Shown: in pieces, positions 18,514 through 27,199 of the stretch
Position numbering within the stretch: the first letter of the stretch is position 1
How the letters are laid out: the number at the start of each line of letters is the position of its first letter
Assembly: GCA_000961655.1 (NCBI GenBank)
Contig: LADR01000020.1
Span: 1 to 64,000 of the forward strand
Origin: Desulfatitalea sp. BRH_c12
Lineage (GTDB): Bacteria; Desulfobacterota; Desulfobacteria; Desulfobacterales; Desulfosarcinaceae
Length of the DNA: 64,000 nt
Direction of reading: 5' to 3'
Notes under the pieces: generated by a model
Databases searched by the model: none
What the model saw: only the letters and a program-made list of their open reading frames with translations
What the model was told of the DNA's origin: nothing
Made by a program: the position numbers and the translations under genes

Positions 18514-20148
18514 CTATCCCACTGCCCCTTCGGCAACGATTCCGTAATCCATCTTCACAACCCGGTCGGCGACATGAAAATATCTGTCGTCGTGGCTTAC
18601 CACGATGATTGTTTTGCCTTGATTTTTAAGCTCTTGTAACACGTCTTCGTAAAAATACTTTCGAAAGCCGGGGTCTTGGTCGGCAGCCACCTCGTCAAAG
18701 ACATAAATCGACTTGTCTTCCATCAGCGCAATGACGAGAGCCAGGCGTTTGCGTTGGCCCGTGGACAAATTGATCGTGCTGAATTTTCCGTCGCAGTAGG
18801 ATATTTTATCACCCAGCGCCATTGTATTGAGCAATGCGTTCAGCCTTTCCTCATCGACGTCTTTAATGCCGTACAGTCTGTCGAATAGGTGAAAATCGGA
18901 GAAAATGATGGCGAAGAAATTGCGGTAATGATCGTAGTTAAAGCTGTTGACCGGGATATCATCGCAATACAGCATGCCGCGCTGGGGATAATACAAACCG
19001 GAAAGGAGTTTAACCAGGGTTGTCTTCCCACTGCCGTTGCCACCAACCAGGAAGACAACCTCCCCTTTATTCACCTTCAAATCAACAGGACCGACCGTAA
19101 AGACTTTCTCGTCATCGGGGCTGGCATACGAGAATAAGACCTTTTTTAAAGCAATCGAATCAAAGGTCGCTTTGGATTGCAATGGCCCGTTGGGGGACGT
19201 CTGCGCGGTATCATCGGCTTTATCGAATATCGCCTCGAGTTCGCCCAGCTTTTCGACGGCGACATTGGCTTCGGTTATCACAGGAACCGCATCGACCACG
19301 AAACCCAGAGGGCCGACAATAAACAGGAGCACCGCAACAAGACTCACAATCAACTGCGGAGAAGAGGCGCTCATCTGGGGTAGCAGAAAAATAATCCCGG
19401 CAATCAGAATCATCATGAACACCTGCGTGTAAATAATGTTCGATATAAAGCGCGCTTCGGTCCTTATTCTGATCTCCTTGGCGCTTACGGAGATCGTCTC
19501 CAGGTAATTGGCGAACAGATCATCGCTCTTGGCCCGGTTCACCTTTAATTCCTTGAATCCTTCAAGGACATGGTTCATGGAATTGATAAACTCGCCTTCC
19601 TTCTGCGCAGAGATGCGCAGTTCCATGTTTACGGTCCGCTGATTGAAGAGATACACCATGATCCCGCACACAATCACCACAACCGACAACCAAAACGCCA
19701 CGGACGACAACCATGCCATATAGGCAAAAGAAAAAACGAGCATGATCCCCGCGACCGCCCCGTTTGCAATCCGTCGGGACGCTTCGAAAATGAGCTCGGT
19801 GCCTTCCGAGAGGGTGGTCAGGATTCTGGGTTTTCCGACCTGCTCGAATATTGCAAGATTGGCGTGCCTGATCTTGTCCGCGATTCTCAAATTTGTCTTG
19901 GTAAGGGCCGCGCGGGCGATGCTCGAGGTTTGATAGAGAGTATAGCGCCGGGTCAGTGCGAGGATCAACACACTTATTCCAAAAAGAAGGAGGTATCGGA
20001 AATTCAGATCGGCATAATTCTGGGATGCCGCATTGATGATCACAATAAGAAGGCCGTTGGATATGCCGGCCAGGAGCGACGCGATCAGGATTTTATGGCC
20101 AGTGTGATTGGATTCTTTTCTTAAAAACCGTATCAGCTCGAGATGCAT
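18514..20148 (-). CDS. ABC exporter, cyclic-peptide type (fused membrane and ATPase domains)
   Basis: 544 residues, one half-transporter. The N-terminal 300 residues hold six membrane helices; the C-terminal ATPase has Walker A GGNGSGKTT, signature LSTGQRKR and Walker B SIYVFDEVAADQDP with the H-loop in VVSHDDRYF. The LSTGQRKRLAL and DEVAADQDP wording matches the PvdE/SyrD cyclic-peptide exporter group, which moves secondary metabolites or their precursors to the periplasm. First gene of the tight operon (gaps 1-20 bases) that leads to the PKS genes; it likely exports the polyketide. Confidence 0.92.
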   Translation of the reverse strand: MHLELIRFLRKESNHTGHKILIASLLAGISNGLLIVIINAASQNYADLNFRYLLLFGISVLILALTRRYTLYQTSSIARAALTKTNLRIADKIRHANLAIFEQVGKPRILTTLSEGTELIFEASRRIANGAVAGIMLVFSFAYMAWLSSVAFWLSVVVIVCGIMVYLFNQRTVNMELRISAQKEGEFINSMNHVLEGFKELKVNRAKSDDLFANYLETISVSAKEIRIRTEARFISNIIYTQVFMMILIAGIIFLLPQMSASSPQLIVSLVAVLLFIVGPLGFVVDAVPVITEANVAVEKLGELEAIFDKADDTAQTSPNGPLQSKATFDSIALKKVLFSYASPDDEKVFTVGPVDLKVNKGEVVFLVGGNGSGKTTLVKLLSGLYYPQRGMLYCDDIPVNSFNYDHYRNFFAIIFSDFHLFDRLYGIKDVDEERLNALLNTMALGDKISYCDGKFSTINLSTGQRKRLALVIALMEDKSIYVFDEVAADQDPGFRKYFYEDVLQELKNQGKTIIVVSHDDRYFHVADRVVKMDYGIVAEGAVG

Positions 20149-20267
20149 GTGAATTCCTTATCAGGCTCCGCTCCAGAGAGAACAAAGGACAGCTTCGTAC
20201 AGCAATCGCGGTGTGAAGTCAAAATATCCTTCAATCATTCATCTCCATAACACTGTTTTTTTCCGCG

Positions 20268-20819
20268 TCAGACTGCCGCTGGACGCGCATACCCAGGCAC
20301 CACCTTTTTCCCTTCCTGGTATTTTTCCTGGAAAAAGTTTTTCAGAACCGAATTCTCGCTGCTCAAGAAGGTCCCTCCGGATTCATAGTGCCTTTGGAAG
20401 GTCTTGCCGACCGCGTACATCGCAACGCCCCCCGTAATAGACAACATTCCCACATAAACGGCATGCCCGATCAGCGGCACGCTCTTGAGGGCCGCATGCA
20501 TTTTGACTGATAGATAGACAGGGCCGAGGCTGCCGAGTAGTGAGATGAGGATTTTGTAACGCACCAACCGGTGGGGAATAGGAAAATCGTAGATCCGCGC
20601 CAAATCGCCAATCATCTTCACTTCAAGGGCCGTTATGGCGACGATGTCTACCAGGGAAGAGGGTATCAGGCCGGTGCCCATGGCCAATATAACGTAGTTC
20701 TTGATGGTGTTGTCCGCAATCAGCCTTTTCTTTTCAGAGATAGCCACATCCGCGTCGCGTAATGAAAGGGGTGGCTCTTGGCCAGTCACAGTTTCGGGCT
20801 TCGTATGGCTCTGATGCAT
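20268..20819 (-). CDS. DUF697-family membrane-associated protein (copy 2)
   Basis: 183 residues, paralogous to the protein at 13006-13554. Both have an Ile/Asn-rich opening near the first helix, GTGLIPSSLVDIVAITALEVK against GVGLIPLPVVDFLALTGIQV-like wording, a Gly-rich third helix, and end in a near-identical RHYESGGTFLS motif followed by a Lys/Glu-rich amphipathic segment. It is the outermost gene of the cassette on the right and is separated from the exporter by 119 bases without an obvious terminator. Function unknown; the flanking placement of two copies suggests a structural or membrane-organising job for the locus. Confidence 0.85.
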   Translation of the reverse strand: MHQSHTKPETVTGQEPPLSLRDADVAISEKKRLIADNTIKNYVILAMGTGLIPSSLVDIVAITALEVKMIGDLARIYDFPIPHRLVRYKILISLLGSLGPVYLSVKMHAALKSVPLIGHAVYVGMLSITGGVAMYAVGKTFQRHYESGGTFLSSENSVLKNFFQEKYQEGKKVVPGYARPAAV

Positions 20820-21333
20820 GATGTTTTCTATTGGCAGTCGAATGGTGACAGTGTCATTTTATTGACGCACGGTTGTTATCAACTTGCGGGTTTTAACCCC
20901 AGCCGTCCCGGATGTGTGGTTCGCGGCGCCAAACTATGCCCATTGTTCTAAAGCGTTAGGAAATCCTGCGCCGCCAGCCTCCGAATCACATGTCCCATAG
21001 GGATGCAATTTGGAGACCAACGCAAGACCCTGACATATTATTCCATCCGGATGCGCACAGCGCAATGGCTGCAGGCCTGGCCGGTGAACGCTTTCAGGCA
21101 AATCGGTTAAACGAAGGGCCACAACGAACGGCATCTGCAGGAGAGCAGGTCAATTATTACCTTGTTTTTCCTGCATAGGTTGTTACACTGTTGCTACTGC
21201 AAATGCGATTCCGCGTTCATCCCCGGAGCATTTTTTCTGAAGGAACGAATAGCTGTGATGACATCCTCCATGCAAAAACAGGAGGCAAATGCTTCCTTCA
21301 ATCATTGGGTATTTTAAGCAAAGAGGAGAAGTT
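20820..21333. other. Intergenic region, 514 bases, divergent control region
   Basis: This gap separates the minus-strand polyketide cassette from the plus-strand gene at 21334 and must hold promoters for both. On the minus strand TTGATA with TAAAAT 15 bases later (about 20855-20882) is a weak promoter candidate. I see no gene, RNA or long repeat here. Confidence 0.4.
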
Positions 21334-21630
21334 ATGACAAGTGTATTAAAATTTGAGGTCGGGTCTACATATGAGAATATGAAAGGCGCTTACGAGGTTG
21401 TTTCCATACATAGAGATTCTATGAAAATTCGTTGGGATGATGGCAGTGAAGCCGTTACCTCCCCTGATCTCCAACAACGCATCATCGAGAGAATGGCTTT
21501 GGAAAAAAAAGCGGAGGCGGCAGATGAAGCCGCCAATGAGAAAAAAATTAAAAAGCCAAGAAAGAAAGCAAGCGTTAAAGCGCAGCCTGCGAAGAACGTG
21601 GAAAACACGCTTTCAGATTCTATCGTCTAA
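21334..21630 (+). CDS. Small Lys-rich protein of unknown function
   Basis: 98 residues. A compact N-terminal half (KFEVGSTYENMKGAYEVVSI ... KIRWDDGSE) looks like a small beta-barrel domain resembling SH3- or Tudor-like folds; the C-terminal half is a Lys/Ala/Glu-rich low-complexity tail (KKIKKPRKK). Start ATG 21334 has AGAGGAG at good spacing; an in-frame ATG at 21289 lacks one. The basic tail suggests nucleic-acid contact, but this is inference. No operon partner; a terminator follows. Confidence 0.75.
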   Translation: MTSVLKFEVGSTYENMKGAYEVVSIHRDSMKIRWDDGSEAVTSPDLQQRIIERMALEKKAEAADEAANEKKIKKPRKKASVKAQPAKNVENTLSDSIV

Positions 21631-21765
21631 GGGCGCTCCCTTTTGCTACTTATCTCAACGCCAACCTAATCTGCTGCCGGTGCGCTTTACCTCGTGCAAT
21701 GCCCCGGCCCCCTGACCATTGCCCTATGGGCTGAGAAGCGAACGAACGACCTTTCCCGCAACAAA

Positions 21766-21802
21766 CAAGGCATCCGGATCCGTATCAGATCCGGATGCCT
21801 TG
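21766..21802 (-). terminator. Intrinsic terminator-like hairpin between convergent genes
   Basis: A perfect 15-bp inverted repeat (21766-21780 with 21788-21802, 7-base loop). On the minus strand it is followed by TTTGTT, which suits termination of the hydrolase gene at 21828, whose stop is 26 bases away. It may also stop the plus-strand small gene. Confidence 0.75.
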
Positions 21803-21827
21803 GCAAATTTGCTCCACAAACAACCCT

Positions 21828-22343
21828 TCAGGCTGGCAGCAGGCGTTTATACAGGTAATTGATTGCTGCGAATGTCGTTTTCATAAGAAAATAGGTGGAA
21901 AGACAGATTAAAATAACCTGGGCCTCGCGGGCCAGAGTTGCGTACCAGGCTACAAAATCCAACAGACCGCCGAGCGACTCGGGCTGTAACGGCAGGGGCC
22001 ACAAGAAGCTTACTTTCCAAGGCGAGAAAATGTAATCGGCAATCACGTGGGACATTACCGCCCAATAGCACCAGTTATAATTCAGTTTGGGAAATGAAGA
22101 AAAGAGCCTGAAAAGATTTGAAAATACTAGGGCCGTGCCAACCGCAAACAGGATACCGTGGGTAAATGTACGATGAAGAGGCCATGGGCTTCCAGTGACC
22201 AGCCAGCTGATCAAGACGTCGATATCAGGGGAATTGGTCAGCAGAAAAAGAAAGAGCAGGCTTTTAAAGGGTGTCGTTTCGGGTTTTTCAATCACGCTGT
22301 TTGTCAAATATCCTACGGTCAGATGTCCAAGAGCAAGTGGCAT
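21828..22343 (-). CDS. Membrane-bound metal-dependent hydrolase, YdjM type
   Basis: 171 residues, with four hydrophobic segments and the conserved metal-ligand pattern of the YdjM/LexA-binding inner-membrane hydrolases: HLTVGYLTNS near the N-terminus, NSPDIDVL, HRTFTHGILF and MSHVIADYIFSPWKV. His and Asp residues in these four blocks are the likely metal ligands. ATG 22343 follows GGAGG at good spacing; an ATG 36 bases upstream has none. Single gene between two long gaps. Substrate unknown. Confidence 0.83.
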   Translation of the reverse strand: MPLALGHLTVGYLTNSVIEKPETTPFKSLLFLFLLTNSPDIDVLISWLVTGSPWPLHRTFTHGILFAVGTALVFSNLFRLFSSFPKLNYNWCYWAVMSHVIADYIFSPWKVSFLWPLPLQPESLGGLLDFVAWYATLAREAQVILICLSTYFLMKTTFAAINYLYKRLLPA

Positions 22344-22997
22344 TCTACCTCCGCGTTCCAATATCCGCACAATGGTCAACCCGGTTCTTGTAATTTAAAT
22401 CAGACCCAGCGTCAACCCCTCCGGTAGTCCAGCACAGGGCCATCGCATGTAAACCTTGGCACGTAGCGTGCTGTTATAAGTTAAAGGGCGGGGCGTTGCC
22501 TGCCATCGTGTCATTCAAAGCCATCCGCACCACAGATCACCTATGACCATTTGCAAATAAATGGTGAGCGATGCCCACCATAGCGGCCTTTGATTGTGGG
22601 CACAGGGCATCCTTTTATTGTGTTCGCCCGGTGCGTAGGATGACCATCGCCATTTCCCAGGAGTCAGATCAGTCAAAAAATGCATGGCCTGCATTATGTT
22701 CCATAATGACGAACAGATAGCAGATTTTTTCATATTGACAGTAGGTCCTTTTTAAAGTTCTTATCTTACAAAGCTACCGCGTTCTCCTGAACATATGCCC
22801 ATGCGCATGCCCCTGCCCTCTCTCAAAATGTTGATGCCGTATAAATTGCACACGCGGGCTTTACGTCAACCAAACGCATTTTAAGAGCCATCCACAACAT
22901 CTCTCAACCATTTTACTACCGGACGATGGGGTTCGCCCTATTCGAATGCCCGGAAGATTTGGCTTCATATCACCATCCAACCAAAGGAGATAAGACG
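22344..22997. other. Intergenic region, 654 bases
   Basis: No gene with a credible start and ribosome site is visible. The region contains one degenerate copy of repeat family B at 22560-22583 and otherwise AT-rich sequence. It must carry the promoter of the hydrolase-fusion lipoprotein at 22998, but no clear -35/-10 pair stands out. Confidence 0.4.
22560..22583. repeat. Degenerate end of repeat family B
   Basis: 24 bases with about three mismatches to one end of the family B repeats at 26300-26443 and 39563-39732 (core GGTG-GCGATGCCCACC). The preceding 30 bases show weaker similarity to the interior of those elements. No second end is recognisable, so this is a decayed copy. Confidence 0.5.
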
Positions 22998-25979
22998 ATG
23001 ACGTATGTGCGGCAGAGCTTAAAATGCCTGGCGGTTTTCGTGTTCCTTTCGGCCATCCTTCTGAGCGGCTGTAAAAAGCCCACTCTTGTCGAAACCCAAT
23101 CCGGCGCTATCGCGGGGATGCAAACCAAGAAGGCATTCGTGTTTCGCGGAATTCCTTTTGCCCAGCCGCCGATAGGCGATCTGCGGTGGAAAGCGCCGCA
23201 AGATCCGGAACCCTGGACGGGCATCCGAGATGCCTCCGAGAGTCAGAGCGTATGTGTACAGGCTGAAATGAGCCCAACCTGGCATGCGACAGGCGAGATC
23301 ATCGGCAGCGAAGATTGTCTCTATCTGGATGTTTACCGGCCTAAAAAATTCAACACCGACTTGCCGGTGTATGTTTATTTTCACGGAGGCGCCAACCGGT
23401 TCGGGGGCGCGCCTGACTTCGATGGCGGCTATTTGGCCGAGGATCAGGATATCGTTGTGGTCATTGCCCAGTATCGTCTCGGACCGCTGGGATGGCTCAG
23501 CCACCCCGCCCTGCGGACCGGTGATCCCGCCGACGATTCGGGCAATTTCGGTACCCTGGACAACATCAAGGCCTTGGAATGGGTCCGCGACAATATTGGC
23601 CAGTTTGGCGGTGACCCCGCCAATGTGACGATCGGCGGACAATCCGCGGGCGCCTCGAATGTGGCCAAACTTCTCATTGCACCTCAAGCGGCTGGACTTT
23701 TCAAGGGCGCGGTGATGCAGAGTATTGGCGGGGACATCATCCCACCGGCGGCCGGAGAGGCTCTGGCCCAAGGCATGCTGAGCGGCTTGTCCGGCTATGA
23801 TGCGATCGATGCGGATGACAGCGCGTCGGTGGCGGCCTTCCTGCGTGGCAAAAACCCCGCCGACCTGGTGGCCGCGCACGGTCGGACGTACGCTGGATTT
23901 TCTGATGGCATCGTATTGCCGGGGAGGTATGTGGATACGATTTTCAGCGGGGCCTACAATGCCGTACCGGTGATGATCGGCAGCACCGAATACGAATTCA
24001 AAAATTTTCTGCCGCTTTATGCACAGGCTTTCGGCCGTCCCGACTGGGGGTATGTCTACGACCTGTTCGATCCGGACTTCGACCCCACACACGCATGGAC
24101 ATTCTCTGAAATCTTTCCCACCCAGGCCGAGATCGATCTTTACGAAGCCATGGGCAAGTACCAGAGCGCAGGCTGGAAATACAAAGCCGTAGATGAACTG
24201 GCCACCTTGCTGAAAAACCGGCAGGACCAGGTGTATGCCTTCCTGTTCAAATGGGGGCAGAGCAACTCGGCTTCAGACACCTTCGCTCATGTGTTCGGAC
24301 CGGCGCACGCCATGGATATCCCCTTCTTTTTTGGATATGATGAAGACCTTTTCGGGTACGCGCTGACCAAGCAAAACCGGCCCGGCTTCCGATCGCTGCA
24401 ACGTGTCATGATGGACTATCTGGGTAATTTTATTCGCAGCGGGAATCCGGGCACTGTCAACGGCGTCGAATGGGCGCAGTGGTCGAACGCAACAGATGTG
24501 GATGCCCCCGCCTGCATGCTGCTGGATGCCGACATGAAAAGGGCCCGCATCGGCATGGACACCCGGAAACTCACGGCCGAAGGCTTGTTTGAGGCCGCAT
24601 CCGCCGAAGTTTCCGGATGGGATCCCAACGCTTCCGCCCTGGTGCTGGCCATGTTGAATACATTTCCGGCGGGCGCGCCCGAATACATGCGCAACGATGA
24701 AGGTTATGAACTGCTCTATGCCCGGCTGGCATTCGATCCCTTGCCGGACGCCGCGGGCTATTCAGGTGTGCACGCCGGGGCTGGATTCCGTATCGAGCTG
24801 CCGGAGAACTGGACAGCGGGACAGAGCGATCTTGTCATGTATGCCCATGGCTATGCCGGCGACACGTCCCTGCTGTCGGTGTCGCCGCCCGCGCGACTCA
24901 GAACACACCTCATCACCCATGGGTTTGCCTGGGCAGCCTCCAGTTATACGGCCAATGGCTACAACATCGCCTCCGGGGTTCGAAGCACATCCGAGCTGCT
25001 GGCCTACTTCAGGGCCCGCTTCGGAGAACCGCGCCGCGTCTACCTGGTGGGCCACTCCATGGGCGGCCATGTGACCGCAAGATCCATAACCGACCCTGCG
25101 TATGCAGACGACTACGATGCCGCCCTGCCCATGTGCGGAGTGGTCGGCGGGGGCACGGAACTGTTCAGCTATCATCTGGATTGGGGCCTGACAGCCAGCT
25201 ACTATGCCGGTCTCAACTTTTCGGTGCCTTTCGATCCGGAGACCGAATTTCCCGCGTGGCAGCAGGCGCTTTACGGACCCGCCGGAGACGGCCATGGCGA
25301 TCTGGGCTATATTCCGCGTTATGGTTCCAACGGAACGGCGGACCTGAATGCAAACGGACAATTGTTCAAAACGGCCATGATGTACCGTTCCGGCGGCGAA
25401 CGCCCCCTGTACGATCGCGCATTCTCTTTCTATGCCGATTTCGCCCTGTCGCAATCGGTTCAATGGCTCTTGGATCCCACCGTTGGCGTGGGCATGGGCA
25501 ATCTGGCCGGCAACCAGAACACCTTCTATGCTCTGGACGCGGACGACACCACGATCAGTGCGGATGAAAGCGGTTTGAATGACGGGATCGCGCGCGTGAG
25601 CGATCCCAGCGGCGATCTGTCTTTCCAGATGTGGGATGTCAGCGGCCATATCGGCATACCGGTACTGGCGCTGCACACCTTGGGCGACCTGTATGTGCCC
25701 TTTTCCATGGAACAGATTTGGGCGCGACGGATCATCGCTGCCGGCAATGCCGACCTGTTCCGGGCACGTGCCATTCGGGCTGTGGGCCATTGCGAGTTCA
25801 GCACCGCAGAAGAGATCGAAGCCTTTGACCATCTGGTCGGGTGGGCGGAATCGGCAGCCGTGCCAGCAGGGGACGACATCCTGACACCTGCGAACGTGGC
25901 ATCGCCCGATTTCGGCTGCGCCTTCACCACCCCGGGCCGGCAGTACGACCTCGATTACAGTGCTCAGTGCATTGAATAG
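22998..25979 (+). CDS. Lipoprotein with tandem type-B carboxylesterase and second alpha/beta hydrolase
   Basis: 993 residues. A lipoprotein signal (FLSAILLSGC, lipidated Cys near residue 25) precedes a full carboxylesterase-type domain (about 35-560): FRGIPFAQPPIGDLRWK, EDCLYLDVYRP, oxyanion YFHGGANRFGG, nucleophile GGQSAGAS, and histidine in FGPAHAMDIPFFFG. A second hydrolase domain (about 590-985) has its own elbow GHSMGGH, acid in LGDLYVP and histidine in VGHCEF. Each domain alone is the size of a complete enzyme, so this is a two-enzyme fusion, anchored to the outer membrane or periplasmic face. ATG 22998 has AAGGAG; an ATG 72 bases upstream lacks one. Substrates unknown; ester-rich polymers or waxes are possible. 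Confidence 0.9.
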   Translation: MTYVRQSLKCLAVFVFLSAILLSGCKKPTLVETQSGAIAGMQTKKAFVFRGIPFAQPPIGDLRWKAPQDPEPWTGIRDASESQSVCVQAEMSPTWHATGEIIGSEDCLYLDVYRPKKFNTDLPVYVYFHGGANRFGGAPDFDGGYLAEDQDIVVVIAQYRLGPLGWLSHPALRTGDPADDSGNFGTLDNIKALEWVRDNIGQFGGDPANVTIGGQSAGASNVAKLLIAPQAAGLFKGAVMQSIGGDIIPPAAGEALAQGMLSGLSGYDAIDADDSASVAAFLRGKNPADLVAAHGRTYAGFSDGIVLPGRYVDTIFSGAYNAVPVMIGSTEYEFKNFLPLYAQAFGRPDWGYVYDLFDPDFDPTHAWTFSEIFPTQAEIDLYEAMGKYQSAGWKYKAVDELATLLKNRQDQVYAFLFKWGQSNSASDTFAHVFGPAHAMDIPFFFGYDEDLFGYALTKQNRPGFRSLQRVMMDYLGNFIRSGNPGTVNGVEWAQWSNATDVDAPACMLLDADMKRARIGMDTRKLTAEGLFEAASAEVSGWDPNASALVLAMLNTFPAGAPEYMRNDEGYELLYARLAFDPLPDAAGYSGVHAGAGFRIELPENWTAGQSDLVMYAHGYAGDTSLLSVSPPARLRTHLITHGFAWAASSYTANGYNIASGVRSTSELLAYFRARFGEPRRVYLVGHSMGGHVTARSITDPAYADDYDAALPMCGVVGGGTELFSYHLDWGLTASYYAGLNFSVPFDPETEFPAWQQALYGPAGDGHGDLGYIPRYGSNGTADLNANGQLFKTAMMYRSGGERPLYDRAFSFYADFALSQSVQWLLDPTVGVGMGNLAGNQNTFYALDADDTTISADESGLNDGIARVSDPSGDLSFQMWDVSGHIGIPVLALHTLGDLYVPFSMEQIWARRIIAAGNADLFRARAIRAVGHCEFSTAEEIEAFDHLVGWAESAAVPAGDDILTPANVASPDFGCAFTTPGRQYDLDYSAQCIE

Positions 25980-26075
25980 GTCCTGAAAACGCAGACGCCG
26001 GGGGCCTGCGATCATGCAGCCCCGGCCGTACTCTTGCCCCGGGCAAGCTCACCCGTGGGTCACAATAAGGTTATT

Positions 26076-26278
26076 GGTTATCCGGTTCGCTCCAGTGATG
26101 GGGCCAAGTGTTAAGTGTAAAGTTTAAAGTGTAAAGGGAGGCATTCTGTCGATTTGACATGCTCACCTGCCCATGTTGCACGCTTTTACGTGCATGCTTT
26201 TGTTAAAGGTTCTAAAAATTGCAACGTAACCTTCTTATGACACCCCATAGCTGTCTTACTTGAGCGAAGTGCATCACC
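26076..26278. repeat. Repeat A, left copy (MITE-like)
   Basis: 203-base element whose ends are imperfect inverted repeats (GGTTAT...TTCGCTCCAGT at 26076-26096 and its complement at 26258-26278). The whole element recurs in inverted orientation at 30810-31003, with a stretch of 60 bases matching at about 58 positions. No coding capacity; likely a non-autonomous mobile element. Confidence 0.85.
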
Positions 26279-26299
26279 AGGTACGATTATTATCCAGTG

Positions 26300-26443
26300 G
26301 TAGGGTGGGCATCGCCCACCATTGTCTAATGTTGATCGCCTATGTGATTGGCCGTATTCAACGTTTCATCACTATATTTGATCCGATGTCAATCCAATCG
26401 CTTGGGCGGGATCAGAGATAGTGGTGGGCAATGCCCACCCTAC
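26300..26443. repeat. Repeat B, left copy (MITE-like, 144 bp)
   Basis: The 21-base ends (26300-26320 and 26423-26443) are inverted repeats with one mismatch, core GTAGGGTGGGCATCGCC. The same element lies complete at 39563-39732 and as a half-copy at 30692-30790, and decayed at 22560-22583. Each end is itself nearly palindromic (GGTGGGC..GCCCACC), so it can fold as a hairpin. Confidence 0.85.
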
Positions 26444-26514
26444 ATTCTATTGGTAAAGTGTCTTCGGGATTGGCTCACCGGGGGCAACTTTGACTTTTTC
26501 ACGTCACCCACACC

Positions 26515-26547
26515 CACCCGTATCTCCCTTGACCGAAGTGCATAACC
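26515..26547. repeat. Repeat C, left copy
   Basis: 33 bases that match, inverted, 30654-less segment 30605-30637 at 30 of 33 positions. The outer half (ACCGAAGTGCATAACC) is the same sequence as the ends of repeat A, so A, B and C together look like one larger element with B inserted inside it. It ends 9 bases from the stop codon of the acetyltransferase gene. Confidence 0.75.
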
Positions 26548-26555
26548 AGATACGG

Positions 26556-27032
26556 TTACTTCTTTTGCCGGACTTCCTTTAAAGGGGTTTGGAACGACCA
26601 TTCCCAAACCAGCCCGTCTTCCGGGTGCTGCACCCGCCCGGAGAAAGCGAAACCGATTTTTTTCAGAATGGATGCCGACCCGTTTTCTTCGGGCAGTGTC
26701 TGGGCAGCCACCGCAATGCCAGGGCATTCTTTGACCGCAATGTCGATCATGGCGCGCACCATTTGGGTGGCATACCCTTTTTTTTGATAACGGGGAAAGG
26801 TGTAATAGGCTATTTCCACGCGGTTCTCACTGGGCGCGGCCTTGAATGCGCAGGTGCCGATAAATCGACCGAATTCCACGACCAGGTATCCAATCCAGGG
26901 GGGCGTATACCCGACAATATTATAGATAGAAAGGGTGGAGACGCAAATTTTTCGGGCGATCTGGGGTATGGCGTCGAACGGTCCCTCGATAGAACCATCT
27001 TCCTTGATCGGGATCAGGCGAAATGCATTCAT
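26556..27032 (-). CDS. GNAT-family N-acetyltransferase
   Basis: 158 residues with the GNAT fold: VGYTPPWIGYLVVE, GTCAFK (beta4), then the acetyl-CoA loop RYQKKGYATQMVRAMI (Q/R-x-x-G-x-A form), and a C-terminal NGSASILKKIGF motif that is typical of RimJ/RimL-type enzymes. Start ATG 27032 is preceded by AAGGAA; an ATG at 27074 is less well supported. First gene inside the block framed by inverted repeats, divergent from the MFS gene. The acceptor substrate is unknown. Confidence 0.85.
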   Translation of the reverse strand: MNAFRLIPIKEDGSIEGPFDAIPQIARKICVSTLSIYNIVGYTPPWIGYLVVEFGRFIGTCAFKAAPSENRVEIAYYTFPRYQKKGYATQMVRAMIDIAVKECPGIAVAAQTLPEENGSASILKKIGFAFSGRVQHPEDGLVWEWSFQTPLKEVRQKK

Positions 27033-27199
27033 CGCTTTCGTTTCCTTAATGATGTGCCGTTCATTTAGCCGCATCCGCCCGGCAAGTCAACCGCTATAAG
27101 GACACGATTGACAGGGGCGCCCCTGGTCCGTTATCGTTGTGCCAACTGTATTCATGCGGCGCTAATGATCGTCAACTACCTGGAGAAGCAGAGGTCTGC

